Positions 45,372 through 55,570 of a stretch of DNA of 64,000 nucleotides are shown in pieces. The notes beneath the pieces are model-generated. The model was not told where the DNA came from and did no database searches. It saw nothing but the letters and a program-made list of their open reading frames with translations. Location: assembly GCF_014472415.1 (NCBI RefSeq), contig NZ_JACSZV010000011.1, positions 54,626 to 118,625 on the forward strand, given 5' to 3'. Each line of letters begins with the position of its first letter. Position 1 is the stretch's first letter. The stretch comes from Pseudomonas sp. N40(2020). Its GTDB lineage: Bacteria; Pseudomonadota; Gammaproteobacteria; Pseudomonadales; Pseudomonadaceae. The position numbers were made by a program, and so were the translations under genes.

Positions 45372-45572
45372 TGCTCACCTCGCAAATGGCGTGTCTCAAC
45401 TGTAAATAGCCCCCGTTCTGGGTTGCTGACTTACTATCGGCACCAATTTTGGTTTCTTTTGCCCCTCAAGGGAACTTTTTTATTTTTCATGGTCGGTGTG
45501 TCTTCGGCACGATTCAGGGCGTTATCAGTCTGAATCGGGCACAATGCCCGGAAACTTCATCCCGACGCTCTG

Positions 45573-45605
45573 GACTAACCTCCATTAGTCGCGTTGGGCT
45601 ATAAC
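45573..45605 (+). promoter_or_regulatory. gnd upstream palindrome and possible promoter
   Basis: A perfect inverted repeat GACTAA-N6-TTAGTC (45573-45590) is followed by TATAAC (45600-45605), a plausible -10 element about 40 bp before the gnd start codon. The palindrome covers the expected -35 region, as an operator would. The rest of the 273-bp gap 45372-45644 shows nothing else I can name. Confidence 0.4.
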
Positions 45606-45644
45606 CTTTGACACACATTTATTTGTAGTAAGGAGCATCAGCAC

Positions 45645-46625
45645 ATGCAACTCGGGATTATTGGACTGGGCCGCATGGGCGGTAACATTGCGCGGCGCCT
45701 GATGCTCAACGGTCACACCACCGTTGTTTACGACCGCAATACCGCTTTCATCGATAACCTGGTCGCCGAGGGCTCTACTGGCGTTGCCGATTTGCCAGCA
45801 CTGGTTGCCGGCCTGGATAAGCCGCGCGCGGTTTGGGTCATGCTGCCGGCGGGCGCACCGACCGAAGACACCATCGAAACCCTGAGCAACCTGCTTGAAG
45901 CCGGCGACACCATCATCGACGGCGGCAACACCAACTATAAGGATGACATTCGCCGAGCCAAGACCCTGGCCGAGAAGGGCTTGCACTACATCGACGTTGG
46001 CACCTCCGGTGGCGTCTGGGGCCTGGAACGCGGCTACTGCATGATGATCGGTGGTGACGCCGAAACCGTGCAGCGTCTCGACCCGCTGTTCGCCGCTCTG
46101 GCCCCGGGTATGGGCGACATTCCGCGCACCAAGGATCGCAAGTCCGATGACCACCGTGCCGAGCACGGCTACATCCACGCCGGTCCCGCCGGTGCCGGGC
46201 ACTTCGTCAAGATGATCCACAACGGCATCGAGTACGGCATGATGGCGGCCTTCGCCGAGGGCTTCGATATTCTCAAGACCAAATCGAGCGAGCGCCTGCC
46301 GGAAGATCAGCGTTTCGACCTCAACGTGGCGGACATTGCCGAAGTCTGGCGTCGTGGCAGCGTAGTTTCCTCGTGGTTGCTCGACCTGACTGCAGACGCG
46401 CTGGCCAGCGACCCGAAACTCGACGGTTTCTCGGGTTCGGTGGCTGACAGCGGCGAAGGTCAATGGACCATCGAAGCGGCCATGGAGCAAGCGGTGCCGG
46501 TGCCGGTGTTGTCGAACTCGCTGTTCTCGCGTTATCGCTCGCGTGGCCAGGGCACCTTTGGCGACAAGATTCTTTCGGCCCAGCGCTTCGGCTTCGGCGG
46601 CCATGTGGAGACACCGAAGAAATGA
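45645..46625 (+). CDS. gnd: 6-phosphogluconate dehydrogenase, decarboxylating (short form)
   Basis: A 326-aa enzyme of the short (about 300-330 aa) GND family. [13 protein letters not shown] is the coenzyme-binding motif, [10 protein letters not shown] and [14 protein letters not shown] the substrate-binding motifs, and [16 protein letters not shown] carries the catalytic Lys. It oxidises and decarboxylates 6-phosphogluconate to ribulose 5-phosphate. AAGGAG lies upstream. Its stop overlaps the zwf start (ATGA), so both are made together in the oxidative pentose phosphate route. Confidence 0.92.
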   Translation: MQLGIIGLGRMGGNIARRLMLNGHTTVVYDRNTAFIDNLVAEGSTGVADLPALVAGLDKPRAVWVMLPAGAPTEDTIETLSNLLEAGDTIIDGGNTNYKDDIRRAKTLAEKGLHYIDVGTSGGVWGLERGYCMMIGGDAETVQRLDPLFAALAPGMGDIPRTKDRKSDDHRAEHGYIHAGPAGAGHFVKMIHNGIEYGMMAAFAEGFDILKTKSSERLPEDQRFDLNVADIAEVWRRGSVVSSWLLDLTADALASDPKLDGFSGSVADSGEGQWTIEAAMEQAVPVPVLSNSLFSRYRSRGQGTFGDKILSAQRFGFGGHVETPKK

Positions 46626-48145
46626 CCCATACGATCCGCAGAAAATCCAAGGCAGAACCCGCACCACCGACCACGCTGTTTCTGTTCGGTGCCCACGGCG
46701 ACCTGGTCAAGCGCTTGCTGATGCCGGCGCTGTACAACCTCAGTCGCGACGGCTTGCTTGACGATGGTCTGCGGATCGTCGGCGTTGACCACAACGCCAT
46801 TACCGATGAAGCCTTCGCGCAGAAGCTTGAAGACTTCATCCGTACCGAAGTGGCGGCGAAGGTCGGCAAGGGCGATCAGATGCTTGATCCGGCCTTGTGG
46901 GCCAAGCTTGCCAAAGGTATCAGCTACGTCCAGGGCGACTTCCTCGACGACAGCACCTATTCAGCCCTGGCGGCGAAAATCGCCGACAGCGGCACCGGCA
47001 ATGCGGTCTTTTACCTGGCTACTGCTCCGCGTTTCTTCAGCGAAGTGGTGCGTCGTCTCGGCGCCGCCAAACTGCTGGAAGAGACCCCTGATGCGTTCAG
47101 AAGGGTGGTGATCGAGAAGCCGTTCGGCTCCGATCTGCAAACCGCCGAAGCGCTGAACGCCTGCCTGCTCAAGGTGATGTCCGAGAAGCAGATCTATCGG
47201 ATCGACCATTACCTGGGCAAGGAAACCGTGCAGAACATTCTGGTCAGCCGGTTCTCCAACAGCCTGTTCGAAGCCTTCTGGAACAACCATTACATCGACC
47301 ACGTACAAATCACCGCCGCCGAAACCGTCGGCGTAGAAACCCGTGGCAGTTTTTACGAGCACACTGGCGCACTGCGTGACATGGTGCCTAATCACCTGTT
47401 CCAGTTGCTGGCCATGGTCGCCATGGAACCACCGGCGGCGTTCGGCGCCGATGCCGTGCGTGGCGAGAAGGCCAAAGTAGTTGGCGCTATTCGCCCATGG
47501 ACTGTCGAAGAGGCGCGCGCCAACTCAGTACGCGGCCAGTACAGCGCTGGTGAAGTCGGCGGTAAATCGCTGCCCGGTTACCGCGAAGAGGCCAACGTCT
47601 CGCCCGACAGCAGCACTGAAACCTACGTCGCATTAAAAGTGATGATCGATAACTGGCGCTGGGTCGGCGTGCCGTTTTACCTGCGTACCGGCAAACGCAT
47701 GAGCGTGCGTGATACCGAGATTGTCATCTGCTTCAAACCCGCGCCCTATGCGCAGTTTCGCGATACCGAAGTCGACGAGTTGCAGCCCACCTACCTGCGC
47801 ATCCAGATTCAGCCCAACGAAGGCATGTGGTTCGACCTGCTGGCCAAGCGGCCAGGGCCGGCGCTGAACATGGCCAACATCGAGCTGGGGTTCGCCTACA
47901 AGGATTTCTTCGAGATGCAGCCCTCGACCGGCTATGAAACGCTGATCTACGACTGCCTGACCGGCGATCAGACGCTGTTTCAGCGCGCCGACAACATCGA
48001 GAACGGCTGGCGTGCGGTGCAGCCGTTCCTCGATGCGTGGCAGCAGGATGCGAGCATGCAAACGTATGCTGCCGGTGAAGACGGCCCGCAGGCTGCCGAA
48101 GATCTACTGACTCGCGATGGTCGCGTCTGGCACGGCCTCGGATGA
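46622..48145 (+). CDS. zwf: glucose-6-phosphate 1-dehydrogenase
   Basis: A 507-aa enzyme with the coenzyme loop GAHGDLVKR (23-31, a variant of GASGDLA), EKPFG (165-169) and the substrate signature RIDHYLGKE (193-201) with its catalytic His. It oxidises glucose 6-phosphate to 6-phosphogluconolactone. This isozyme sits with gnd instead of pgl-eda, so it is probably an additional Zwf; pseudomonads commonly have more than one. It starts at ATG 46622 within the gnd stop and its stop overlaps the next gene start (ATGA). Confidence 0.93.
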   Translation: MTHTIRRKSKAEPAPPTTLFLFGAHGDLVKRLLMPALYNLSRDGLLDDGLRIVGVDHNAITDEAFAQKLEDFIRTEVAAKVGKGDQMLDPALWAKLAKGISYVQGDFLDDSTYSALAAKIADSGTGNAVFYLATAPRFFSEVVRRLGAAKLLEETPDAFRRVVIEKPFGSDLQTAEALNACLLKVMSEKQIYRIDHYLGKETVQNILVSRFSNSLFEAFWNNHYIDHVQITAAETVGVETRGSFYEHTGALRDMVPNHLFQLLAMVAMEPPAAFGADAVRGEKAKVVGAIRPWTVEEARANSVRGQYSAGEVGGKSLPGYREEANVSPDSSTETYVALKVMIDNWRWVGVPFYLRTGKRMSVRDTEIVICFKPAPYAQFRDTEVDELQPTYLRIQIQPNEGMWFDLLAKRPGPALNMANIELGFAYKDFFEMQPSTGYETLIYDCLTGDQTLFQRADNIENGWRAVQPFLDAWQQDASMQTYAAGEDGPQAAEDLLTRDGRVWHGLG

Positions 48146-48951
48146 GTAAACCGATCCGTTTTCTCCTGAGTGACATGGACGGTACGTTGTTGCTGCCCGA
48201 TCACACACTGAGCCAGCGCACTGTCTACGCTGTTCGTTCGTTGCGCGAGGCCGGCGTGCTGTTCAGCCTCGCCACCGGGCGCCCGCCGAAAGCGATGTTG
48301 CAGCAGATTGAAGCCTTGGGCGTCGACCTGCCAACTGCGGCATTCAATGGCGGCACCATCGTCAATCCGGACGGCAGTTTGCTGGTTGCGCATTACCTGC
48401 CGGCGACGACCGCACTGATTGCTCTGGCGACGTTCGCTGACCAGCCAGACGTCGAAGTGTGGGTGTTCAGTGGCGGCGACTGGTTGGTCAAAGACCCGCA
48501 TGGGCCGATGGTGCCGCGTGAGCAGCACGGTCTCGGCTATCTGCCAGTCGTGGTTGAGAGCTTTGAACCGTACCTGGAGCGCATCGACAAGATTGTCGCG
48601 ACCAGCAACAACACTGAGTTTCTGATCGAACTGGAAGCGCGCCTGTTACCGAAGGTCAACGGCATGGCGCAGGTTTCGCGGTCTCAGCCGGTGTATCTTG
48701 ACGTCACGGCGCTGGAGGCCAACAAGGGCACGGCGCTGGCAACCATTGCCGCGCATCTCGGCATCCCGTTGGAGCAGACAGCGGCGATTGGCGATGGTGG
48801 CAACGACCCGGCGATGTTCCATTGCGCGGGACTGTCGATTGCCATGGGGCAGGCGGAAGAGGCGGTGCGGCGTCAGGCGGATGTTGTCACCGGTTCAAAC
48901 ACCGAAGACGGCGTGGCTCAGGCGATCGAGCAGTACATCCTCGCGCGCTGA
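48142..48951 (+). CDS. Cof-type HAD-IIB phosphatase
   Basis: A 269-aa haloacid-dehalogenase-superfamily phosphatase: DMDGTLL (11-17) holds the nucleophile Asp11, SLATGRPP is motif II, NKGTALATIA carries the motif III Lys and IGDGGNDPAMF is motif IV. Its length and the large cap between motifs II and III fit the Cof/YidA type, which dephosphorylates sugar phosphates and cofactors. Translational coupling to zwf suggests a sugar-phosphate substrate in the same route. Confidence 0.88.
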   Translation: MSKPIRFLLSDMDGTLLLPDHTLSQRTVYAVRSLREAGVLFSLATGRPPKAMLQQIEALGVDLPTAAFNGGTIVNPDGSLLVAHYLPATTALIALATFADQPDVEVWVFSGGDWLVKDPHGPMVPREQHGLGYLPVVVESFEPYLERIDKIVATSNNTEFLIELEARLLPKVNGMAQVSRSQPVYLDVTALEANKGTALATIAAHLGIPLEQTAAIGDGGNDPAMFHCAGLSIAMGQAEEAVRRQADVVTGSNTEDGVAQAIEQYILAR

Positions 48952-48967
48952 CTGACACAGAAACAAA

Positions 48968-49055
48968 TGTAGAAGTGAGCCTGCTCGCGATGGTGGTGTG
49001 TCAGACCAAGAATGGTGTTTGACACTCCCTCATCGCGAGCAGGCTCACTCCTACA
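48968..49055. repeat. paired REP elements forming a long hairpin
   Basis: Two 25-nt arms, TGTAGAAGTGAGCCTGCTCG... (48968-48992) and its near-perfect complement (49031-49055), separated by 38 nt. This is the GTAGGAGTGAGCCTGCTCGCGATG type of pseudomonad REP. It sits between the convergent HAD and nhaB genes. Confidence 0.85.
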
Positions 49056-49071
49056 GTTTTACTCTGCGGTG

Positions 49072-50574
49072 TTACAGCCAGAAGCTAACGGCGTACCAGC
49101 CGAGCAGGCCCATCACGATCGTGTACGGCAATGCCATCCACACCATCCGCCCATAAGACAACCGCACCAACGGCGCAATGGCCGAGGTTAACAGGAACAG
49201 GAACGCCGCCTGACCATTCGGTGTGGCAACGCTCGGCAGATTGGTACCGGTGTTGATCGCAATTGCCAGCGTCTCGAAGTGCTCGCGGCTCATGTGCCCG
49301 GCCAGGAACGCCTGTTTCACTTCGGTGATGTAGATGGTCGCGACAAACACGTTGTCGCTGATCGCCGACAGCAGACCATTGGCGATAAACAGCATGCCCG
49401 GTTGTTGATCGACCGGCAGTGCCAGCACCCACTCGATCAGCGGTGCAAACAGCTGTTGATCATGAATCACCGCCACCACGGCAAAGAACACTACCAGCAA
49501 CGCGGTGAACGGCATGGCGTCCTTGAATGCGCTACCTAGACGGTGCTCGTCAGTGATACCGGTAAACGCGGTGATCAACACGATTACCATCAAACCGATC
49601 AAGCCAACTTCAGCAACGTGAAAGGCCAGACAACCGATCAGAATCAACGCCGCGGCGCCTTGCACCAGTAATGCGGCGCGTTGGCGTGAGGTGCGTTCGG
49701 CATTATCTTCGGCCGCGTAATTGGCCAACACCGCGCGAACGTTGTCCGGCAGCAGCGTGCCGTAACCGAACCAGCGCAGTTTCTCCAGCAATACGCAAGT
49801 CACCAGACCGGCTGCCAATACCGGCAAGGATACCGGCGCGACTTTCAGGAAAAACTCTGCGAAGTGCCAACCCATTTCATGGCCGATCAGCAGGTTCTGC
49901 GGCTCACCAACCAACGTGCATACACCACCGAGCGCGGTACCGACCGCGCCATGCATCAGCAGGCTGCGCAGGAAGGCGCGAAACTGTTCCAGATCCTCGT
50001 GGTGCAAGGTCGGCAGATGTTGGTCATCGCTGAACCCGCTGTCCTGGCGCGGATCGTTGCCAGACGCCACGCGGTGGTAGACCGAATAAAAACCCACGGC
50101 GGCGCTGATGATCACGGCGGTGACCGTCAATGCATCGAGAAATGCCGACAGAAATGCCGAGAGAAAGCAGAACATCAGCGCCAGCGCCGCTTTCGAACGC
50201 ACGCCCAACAACAGCCGCGAGAACAAAAACAGCAGCAGATCCTTCATGAAATAGATGCCAGCAACCATGAACATCAGCAGCAGGATCACGGGGAAGTTGT
50301 GTACCAGTTCATCATAAAGCGCCTGCGGCGTGGTCATCTTCAACAGCAGGGCTTCGATCAGCAGCAGTCCGCCGGGCATCAGCGGATAGCACTTGAGGGC
50401 CATGGCCAGAGTGAAGATGAACTCAATCACCAACAGCCAACCCGCCGCGACCGGACCTGCGGTGAACAGCACGAGCGCATTGAGGATCAGGAAGCCAACG
50501 ATGGTCGCCTTGTACCAGCGTGGCGAATGCCCGAGAAAATTTTGCGCGAACGCCTGGGCCATTGAACCGGACAT
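49072..50574 (-). CDS. nhaB: Na+/H+ antiporter NhaB
   Basis: A 500-aa, roughly 12-helix antiporter with the NhaB hallmarks [46 protein letters not shown], and [21 protein letters not shown] with the functional Asp. It exports sodium in exchange for protons and controls internal pH and Na+. AAGGAG precedes the ATG. Monocistronic. Confidence 0.93.
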   Translation of the reverse strand: MSGSMAQAFAQNFLGHSPRWYKATIVGFLILNALVLFTAGPVAAGWLLVIEFIFTLAMALKCYPLMPGGLLLIEALLLKMTTPQALYDELVHNFPVILLLMFMVAGIYFMKDLLLFLFSRLLLGVRSKAALALMFCFLSAFLSAFLDALTVTAVIISAAVGFYSVYHRVASGNDPRQDSGFSDDQHLPTLHHEDLEQFRAFLRSLLMHGAVGTALGGVCTLVGEPQNLLIGHEMGWHFAEFFLKVAPVSLPVLAAGLVTCVLLEKLRWFGYGTLLPDNVRAVLANYAAEDNAERTSRQRAALLVQGAAALILIGCLAFHVAEVGLIGLMVIVLITAFTGITDEHRLGSAFKDAMPFTALLVVFFAVVAVIHDQQLFAPLIEWVLALPVDQQPGMLFIANGLLSAISDNVFVATIYITEVKQAFLAGHMSREHFETLAIAINTGTNLPSVATPNGQAAFLFLLTSAIAPLVRLSYGRMVWMALPYTIVMGLLGWYAVSFWL

Positions 50575-50635
50575 CGGTTGCTCCTTGTTTTAAGAAGCGC
50601 GCAAGTTGCCGGATGTGTCGAGGAAGATCAAGCTC

Positions 50636-51925
50636 TCAGGGATTAAGATACCGCGCAACCATTGCCCGGTAGTTGCCATCCAGCGAGTAGCCGCCAACCA
50701 CAATTGCGCCGTCCGTTTGCACCGCCAGTGAGTTGGCCGTGTCGAGACTGCGGCCCAGGCGTGTGCGCAACCATCCGCAGCCTTTGCCGAAGCTCGAGTC
50801 CAGATGGCCATTTGCGCAGTAGCGGGCAACGATGAAATCAGCTTCCAACCCACCAATCGTTGCACCTACGGCGATCATGCGACCGTCGGCCATGCGTTGG
50901 GCGGCGCTCCACTGGCAGCCGCTGGGGCCGATTTCCAGGAGTTGCGGCTGGCCGTTGTTGCGATGCAAGTCCGGGCGGCCATTGGGATGCAGACTGAACG
51001 CCAGGCAGCGGATCGGATCGCGGCTGCTGCCGAAGCAGTGCAGCGTGTTCGTGGACTCAAGAACCTGACTGACCTGGGCACTTTGACCGTTGGCAGTGAA
51101 CGCCATGAAGCCGTCCACCGCAAAACGTTCGTCAAGACGCCCATCGGGCAGGTAACGGGCCAACAGGCCTTGCTGAGGAAAATCGATTGATCCTGCTACC
51201 ACGATTCGCCCATCTTCCTGAAGCAGCAGGCTATTGAGCCAGGTATTGAGCAGCAAGTGACGGATCATCACGAAGCCACGGCCGTTGAAGGTTTCATCCA
51301 GGCTGCCGTCGGGTTTGAGGCGAATCAACATCCCGGCATGGTCGGCCAGTTCGAAGTGATGGTTGGCAATCAACAGAATGTGGCCATCGTCCTGTACCGC
51401 GAAGTCGCAGGCTTCGGCACCGGGCACGCCGGGCGGGAGCCAGGTGTCGCGGGCGCCCATCGACAAATCGCCCGGCAGGCGAACCACCTGACGACCATTG
51501 TCACCAAAGATTTGCTCCGGATTACCTTGCGCATCGAACAGGGCGAGGGCGGGCAGGGTGCGATGGCTGTTTTCATAATGCAGGCCGGCCAACAGGATTC
51601 GCCCATCGGGCAATGCTTGCACTTTGCTGGCCGTGGCGTCGAACCCATGCGCAAAGGTGTCGATCACGCTGCCTTGCTCGCCGAAGGACAAATCGGCGGA
51701 GCCATCCGCGAGCAGCCGCGCAAGGCCGAAACGGCTGCCGGCGGCCACCCCGACTTTGGCTGCCACCAGAATCCGGCCCTGCGCATCGAGCGCAACATCC
51801 TGAGTCAGGCTGGACAAACTACCCGCGAAATACACTTGAGCGACGCCGTTGACGGCAAACGTTTTGTCGAGTTGACCGGCATCGTTAGATAACGATGGCA
51901 GCGCAAAAGCGTTCAGTGTGGACAT
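50636..51925 (-). CDS. delta-60 repeat (beta-propeller-like) protein
   Basis: A 429-aa protein made of about seven copies of the delta-60 repeat (PF17164 type), each of the form 'DG.lD.sFG..G........qa..Dgrilvag': examples are LLADGSADLSFGEQG, LKPDGSLDETFNGRG and YCANGHLDSSFGKGCG. Such repeats build beta-propellers. There is no signal peptide. AAGGAG precedes the ATG at 51925. Function unknown; relatives are found near secretion or phage-derived genes as well as alone, as here. Confidence 0.82.
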   Translation of the reverse strand: MSTLNAFALPSLSNDAGQLDKTFAVNGVAQVYFAGSLSSLTQDVALDAQGRILVAAKVGVAAGSRFGLARLLADGSADLSFGEQGSVIDTFAHGFDATASKVQALPDGRILLAGLHYENSHRTLPALALFDAQGNPEQIFGDNGRQVVRLPGDLSMGARDTWLPPGVPGAEACDFAVQDDGHILLIANHHFELADHAGMLIRLKPDGSLDETFNGRGFVMIRHLLLNTWLNSLLLQEDGRIVVAGSIDFPQQGLLARYLPDGRLDERFAVDGFMAFTANGQSAQVSQVLESTNTLHCFGSSRDPIRCLAFSLHPNGRPDLHRNNGQPQLLEIGPSGCQWSAAQRMADGRMIAVGATIGGLEADFIVARYCANGHLDSSFGKGCGWLRTRLGRSLDTANSLAVQTDGAIVVGGYSLDGNYRAMVARYLNP

Positions 51926-52204
51926 GCACGCATCTCCTTGCGAGTAGACCAATACCGGGAACCGGCGGTAACTGCATGAGCGGAACATTCAATCCCTGAA
52001 CAAGAGGAAGTACAACTGTAAGAAATAACAGGTGGAGGGTCACACTGTGCCAGAACAGTGTCTTTTGGAACCAATAGCGAGCCTGCCAAGCAATTATGCT
52101 GGGACCCGTTACGGAAAGTTGTACAGAAGTGCGGATAAATAATAGAAAGAGCAACTAACAAGAGGAGGGCGGATGACTTGAACGTCATCCGCATCACCCG
52201 GCTA

Positions 52205-52471
52205 TTAGTGTGGCATCGACCAGGATTGCAGCGTGTAACCTTCATCGCTCAGTTCGGCGCGGGCTTGCTGCAGAAGTTGCTCAAGCTGTGCCGGATCGGA
52301 GTAGGCGCTGCTTGGAATCTGTTTACGACCGATATGGGAATTGGTGCGATCAATCACGGTCAGGCTCAGTTCGCCATTGCCGTCTTGAGGCGCCCAGGCC
52401 ACGCACTGGAAAGGTTTGAACGCGTGGTTGGCAATCAAAAGAGCTTCGTTGATACGGAGCGGGGCGGTCAT
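52205..52471 (-). CDS. conserved hypothetical protein, 88 aa
   Basis: A small soluble alpha/beta protein (MTAPLRINEALLIANHAFKP ... SLTVIDRTNSHIGRKQIPS). I know it only as a pseudomonad-type hypothetical. The ATG at 52471 has AGAGAAGA upstream. The 279-bp gap between it and the delta-60 gene (51926-52204) shows no gene. Confidence 0.65.
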   Translation of the reverse strand: MTAPLRINEALLIANHAFKPFQCVAWAPQDGNGELSLTVIDRTNSHIGRKQIPSSAYSDPAQLEQLLQQARAELSDEGYTLQSWSMPH

Positions 52472-52778
52472 GGGGTCTTCTCTCTGTCGTGCCCAATCAA
52501 ATGATGTGCCGTCGGTTGGGCTTACCGTGCGGCTGGTTACTTGTACTGATGCACGCAACCGGGGAGCAGGTCACACCTGAAACAAAGAAATTTCAACTTT
52601 CTTTCATTTACCGGCTTGTCCGGGAGTTTTTGAAAGCCTGGTGAAAGCTCTGTAAGAGGAAGTAAGTCGATAGCTAACTAACAACCGAGCCACTTATAAC
52701 GAGTTTGCCTGCACACGTATAAGCAATTGATACAAGGCGCTGTCAAAATCTTGCTAATGTTACAGCCAGGTCTGCCAA

Positions 52779-52808
52779 ATGACTGTTTTTACAATCATTT
52801 CCTATAAT
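52779..52808 (+). promoter_or_regulatory. candidate sigma-70 promoter of the sigma-54 activator gene
   Basis: ATGACT (52779-52784), 18-nt spacer, and a perfect TATAAT (52803-52808), predicting a leader of only about 13 nt that contains AAGGAA before the ATG. The rest of the 356-bp gap 52472-52827 is AT-rich and holds one TGAAACA (52578-52584), the half-site also clustered upstream of fapA, but no gene. Confidence 0.6.
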
Positions 52809-52827
52809 TTGGCGCCAAGGAACAGTC

Positions 52828-54153
52828 ATGAGTGAAGCGCCTGCGTTACGACGTTTATTGGTGGTCGATCCGTGTGACGACTGTCATCGACTATTGCCCG
52901 GTTTGCGCGCGGTGGGATGGGATGTCGACAGTTGTACGCTGGAAAACGCGGCCGACCGCACCTGTGACGTCGGCCTTCTGCGTTTGCAGCCGTTTCACCT
53001 GGAACGTCCCGAAGCCGTCAAGGAACTGATCAGCCGCAGCGGCACTGAATGGATCGCTGTGCTCAATCAGGAAGTCCTGCGTTTGCAGAATGTTGGTGAC
53101 TTCGTCTGCGAATGGTTTTTCGATTTTCACACCTTGCCGTTCGACGTCTCGCGGGTGCAAGTCACCCTCGGCCGCGCCTTCGGCATGGCGCGCCTGCGTG
53201 GCCAGGGCACGATCCATGTGGATCAGCCCGAGCACGAACTGTTGGGCGACAGCAAACCGATCCGCGAGCTGCGTAAATTGCTGAGCAAACTGGCGCCCAC
53301 CGAGTCGCCGGTGTTGATCCGCGGCGAAAGCGGCACCGGTAAAGAACTGGTCGCGCGCACGCTGCATCGGCAGTCTCAGCGCCACAGCAAGCCGTTTGTG
53401 GCGATCAACTGCGGCGCTATTCCCGAGCATCTGATTCAGTCCGAGCTGTTCGGCCACGAAAAAGGTGCATTTACCGGCGCTCATCAGCGCAAGGTCGGGC
53501 GCATAGAAGCGGCCAACGGAGGCACCCTCTTTCTCGATGAAATCGGTGATCTGCCGCTGGAGCTGCAAGCCAACCTGCTGCGTTTTCTTCAGGAAAAACA
53601 CATTGAGCGGGTCGGTGGCAGTCAACCGATCCCTGTCGATGTCCGCGTTCTGGCGGCGACCCACGTCGACCTCGAAGCGGCGATCGAGAAGAAGCGTTTT
53701 CGCGAAGACCTGTATTACCGGCTCAACGTTCTGCAAGTGGTCACGGCGCCGTTGCGAGAGCGCCATGGTGATCTGTCGATGCTGGCCAACCACTTTTCCC
53801 ACTTTTATAGCCACGAAACCGGGCGTCGACCGCGCAGTTTCAGTGAAGATGCGCTGATTGCGATGGGCAAACATGACTGGCCGGGCAATGTGCGTGAACT
53901 GGCCAACCGCGTGCGTCGCGGCTTGGTCCTGGCTGAAGGGCGGCAGATCGAAGCACGTGATCTGGGGCTGATCAGCCAGCACTCGATCGCCACGCCCATG
54001 GGCACGCTTGAGGACTACAAGACCCGCGCCGAACGCCAGGCGCTTTGCGATGTGTTGAACCGGCACAGTGACAACCTCAGCGTTGCGGCAAAAGTGCTCG
54101 GCGTTTCCCGGCCGACGTTTTACCGTTTGCTGCACAAGCACCAGATCCGCTAG
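52828..54153 (+). CDS. sigma-54-dependent transcriptional activator
   Basis: A 441-aa enhancer-binding protein. The N-terminal 120 residues resemble a receiver-like domain of FleQ type, but the segment DVGLLRLQ lacks the usual phospho-acceptor Asp setting. The AAA+ domain has Walker A GESGTGKE (166-173), the sigma-54 contact loop GAFTGA (213-218) and Walker B GGTLFLDEIGD (231-241). A Fis-type helix-turn-helix ends the protein (NLSVAAKVLGVSRPTFYRLL). It converges with fapF across a shared terminator and is the natural candidate to activate the fap promoter; that is inference. Confidence 0.9.
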   Translation: MSEAPALRRLLVVDPCDDCHRLLPGLRAVGWDVDSCTLENAADRTCDVGLLRLQPFHLERPEAVKELISRSGTEWIAVLNQEVLRLQNVGDFVCEWFFDFHTLPFDVSRVQVTLGRAFGMARLRGQGTIHVDQPEHELLGDSKPIRELRKLLSKLAPTESPVLIRGESGTGKELVARTLHRQSQRHSKPFVAINCGAIPEHLIQSELFGHEKGAFTGAHQRKVGRIEAANGGTLFLDEIGDLPLELQANLLRFLQEKHIERVGGSQPIPVDVRVLAATHVDLEAAIEKKRFREDLYYRLNVLQVVTAPLRERHGDLSMLANHFSHFYSHETGRRPRSFSEDALIAMGKHDWPGNVRELANRVRRGLVLAEGRQIEARDLGLISQHSIATPMGTLEDYKTRAERQALCDVLNRHSDNLSVAAKVLGVSRPTFYRLLHKHQIR

Positions 54154-54166
54154 GGCGGGAGCATGG

Positions 54167-54204
54167 AAAAGGCCCGCTGCGATCATCTCGCAGCGGGCCT
54201 TTTT
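54167..54204. terminator. bidirectional intrinsic terminator
   Basis: Stem AAAAGGCCCGCTGCGA/TCGCAGCGGGCCTTTT (54167-54182 and 54188-54203), between the convergent activator gene and the end of the fap operon. Confidence 0.92.
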
Positions 54205-54217
54205 CATGTCCTGACGC

Positions 54218-55525
54218 TTAGAAGTAGTACGGGAATTTCAGGCTGAAGGAAAAGTCCGGGGCATCGTCCGTCAAACCGATGGACAGGTTGGGCACGATGG
54301 TCAGATTGTCGGTGGCCGCAATGGTCATGCCGACGTTGAAGTAACCGGCGTTGGCGTCACTGGACACCACAGATTGCCATTCGCCGCCATCCTGTTTCAG
54401 CTTGCTCTTGCGCTGTATCAGGTCAGACATCGAGAACGACATGCTCATCTTCTCATTCAGCGCAAAAGCAATACCTGCGCCGATCTGGAAGCTGTCGCCG
54501 ATCTTCACCTTGCCCGGGTTTTTCTGGTTGACGGTGGAGCTGATGTCGTCGAACGACTCCTCCAGGTTATGGGTGTAGGACAGGCTGCCGAACAGCACGG
54601 CCGGGTCGAACGTCTTGACCAGCGAGATGCCGGGGGTGACCGACCAGACACCATTGCCGGTGGGCAGGGTGTCAGGCACGAACAGGTTCGAGTTGGCGTC
54701 GGTCTGGCGCAGCTTGATGCCGAACGGGTCCTTGCCGGTGGGGGCCTTGACGCGCAAGGTCACCACGGCGTCCGGGGTATTGACCGACTCGTCGAGGAAC
54801 TTGTAGGCGATGCCGAAGTTCACGTCACCGATGGTTGGATCGCGGTCGACGTCCTGTTCGGTGGTGACGTTGGAAGCGCCGCCATTACCGCCGCCGGATT
54901 GATAAGTCGAACTGCGGTACACCACCGGCACGTTCAAGTCGAATTGCCAGCGGTTATCGAAGTTGTAGCGGCCGGTGAGATCGAGCGTCCAGGTGTCCGC
55001 CTTGATCCGGTCCAGGTTGATATTGCCGAGGAAGATCGAATCCAGCGCCAGGAACCCGTTGAGGATCAACTGGCGGGTATCGTAGCGCGAATAAGTGATG
55101 CCGGTTTCAACGCTGAATTTGCCGCCACCAAAGAAGCCACTGGCCTCGTCATACAGGTTGGAGACACTTTGCGCCGGTTGCGAATCATCGGCCAGCGACT
55201 GCCCGTAGGAAGCGCCACTACCCCCGGCAGCGCCCCCCGACGCGGCTGCGGCCCCGGTACCGGTGGCCACTTTCGGATTGCCTTTCATGTCGGACGGCGA
55301 CTTGGCCAGACGTTTGGGTGGTGGAGCGGCGGGTTGATCTTCAACCTGGCGGACTCGCTGCTCGAGTACCGCCAAGGCTTTTTGTTGTACTTCGTATCGT
55401 TGCTTAAGCTCCAGAAGTTCCTGTTTCAGAGCTTCTAAATCGGCGTCAGGTGCAGCTTGCAGCATCGTCGCCGGTAGAAGAGCGCTCAAACATACAGCAG
55501 CGCGCAGTGATACTGATCGATACAT
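54218..55525 (-). CDS. fapF: FapF, outer-membrane pore for amyloid export
   Basis: A 435-aa protein: signal peptide (ending LQAAP), a coiled coil (residues about 28-62, [19 protein letters not shown]), a Pro/Gly/Ala-rich linker (65-115) and a C-terminal beta-barrel of about 300 residues ending SLKFPYYF. In the known Fap system FapF is a trimeric beta-barrel with a periplasmic coiled-coil plug through which FapC, FapB and FapE leave the cell. It is the last gene of the operon. Confidence 0.92.
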   Translation of the reverse strand: MYRSVSLRAAVCLSALLPATMLQAAPDADLEALKQELLELKQRYEVQQKALAVLEQRVRQVEDQPAAPPPKRLAKSPSDMKGNPKVATGTGAAAASGGAAGGSGASYGQSLADDSQPAQSVSNLYDEASGFFGGGKFSVETGITYSRYDTRQLILNGFLALDSIFLGNINLDRIKADTWTLDLTGRYNFDNRWQFDLNVPVVYRSSTYQSGGGNGGASNVTTEQDVDRDPTIGDVNFGIAYKFLDESVNTPDAVVTLRVKAPTGKDPFGIKLRQTDANSNLFVPDTLPTGNGVWSVTPGISLVKTFDPAVLFGSLSYTHNLEESFDDISSTVNQKNPGKVKIGDSFQIGAGIAFALNEKMSMSFSMSDLIQRKSKLKQDGGEWQSVVSSDANAGYFNVGMTIAATDNLTIVPNLSIGLTDDAPDFSFSLKFPYYF

Positions 55526-55570
55526 GAATAAGCCGTCCCTTTAAGCCCAATGATCGAGACTCAGCGTAGT

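Noticed and set aside
52891..54207. 438-codon frame opposite the sigma-54 activator gene
   Set aside because: The activator is unmistakable on the plus strand (Walker motifs, GAFTGA); the antisense frame runs through the terminator and resembles no family.
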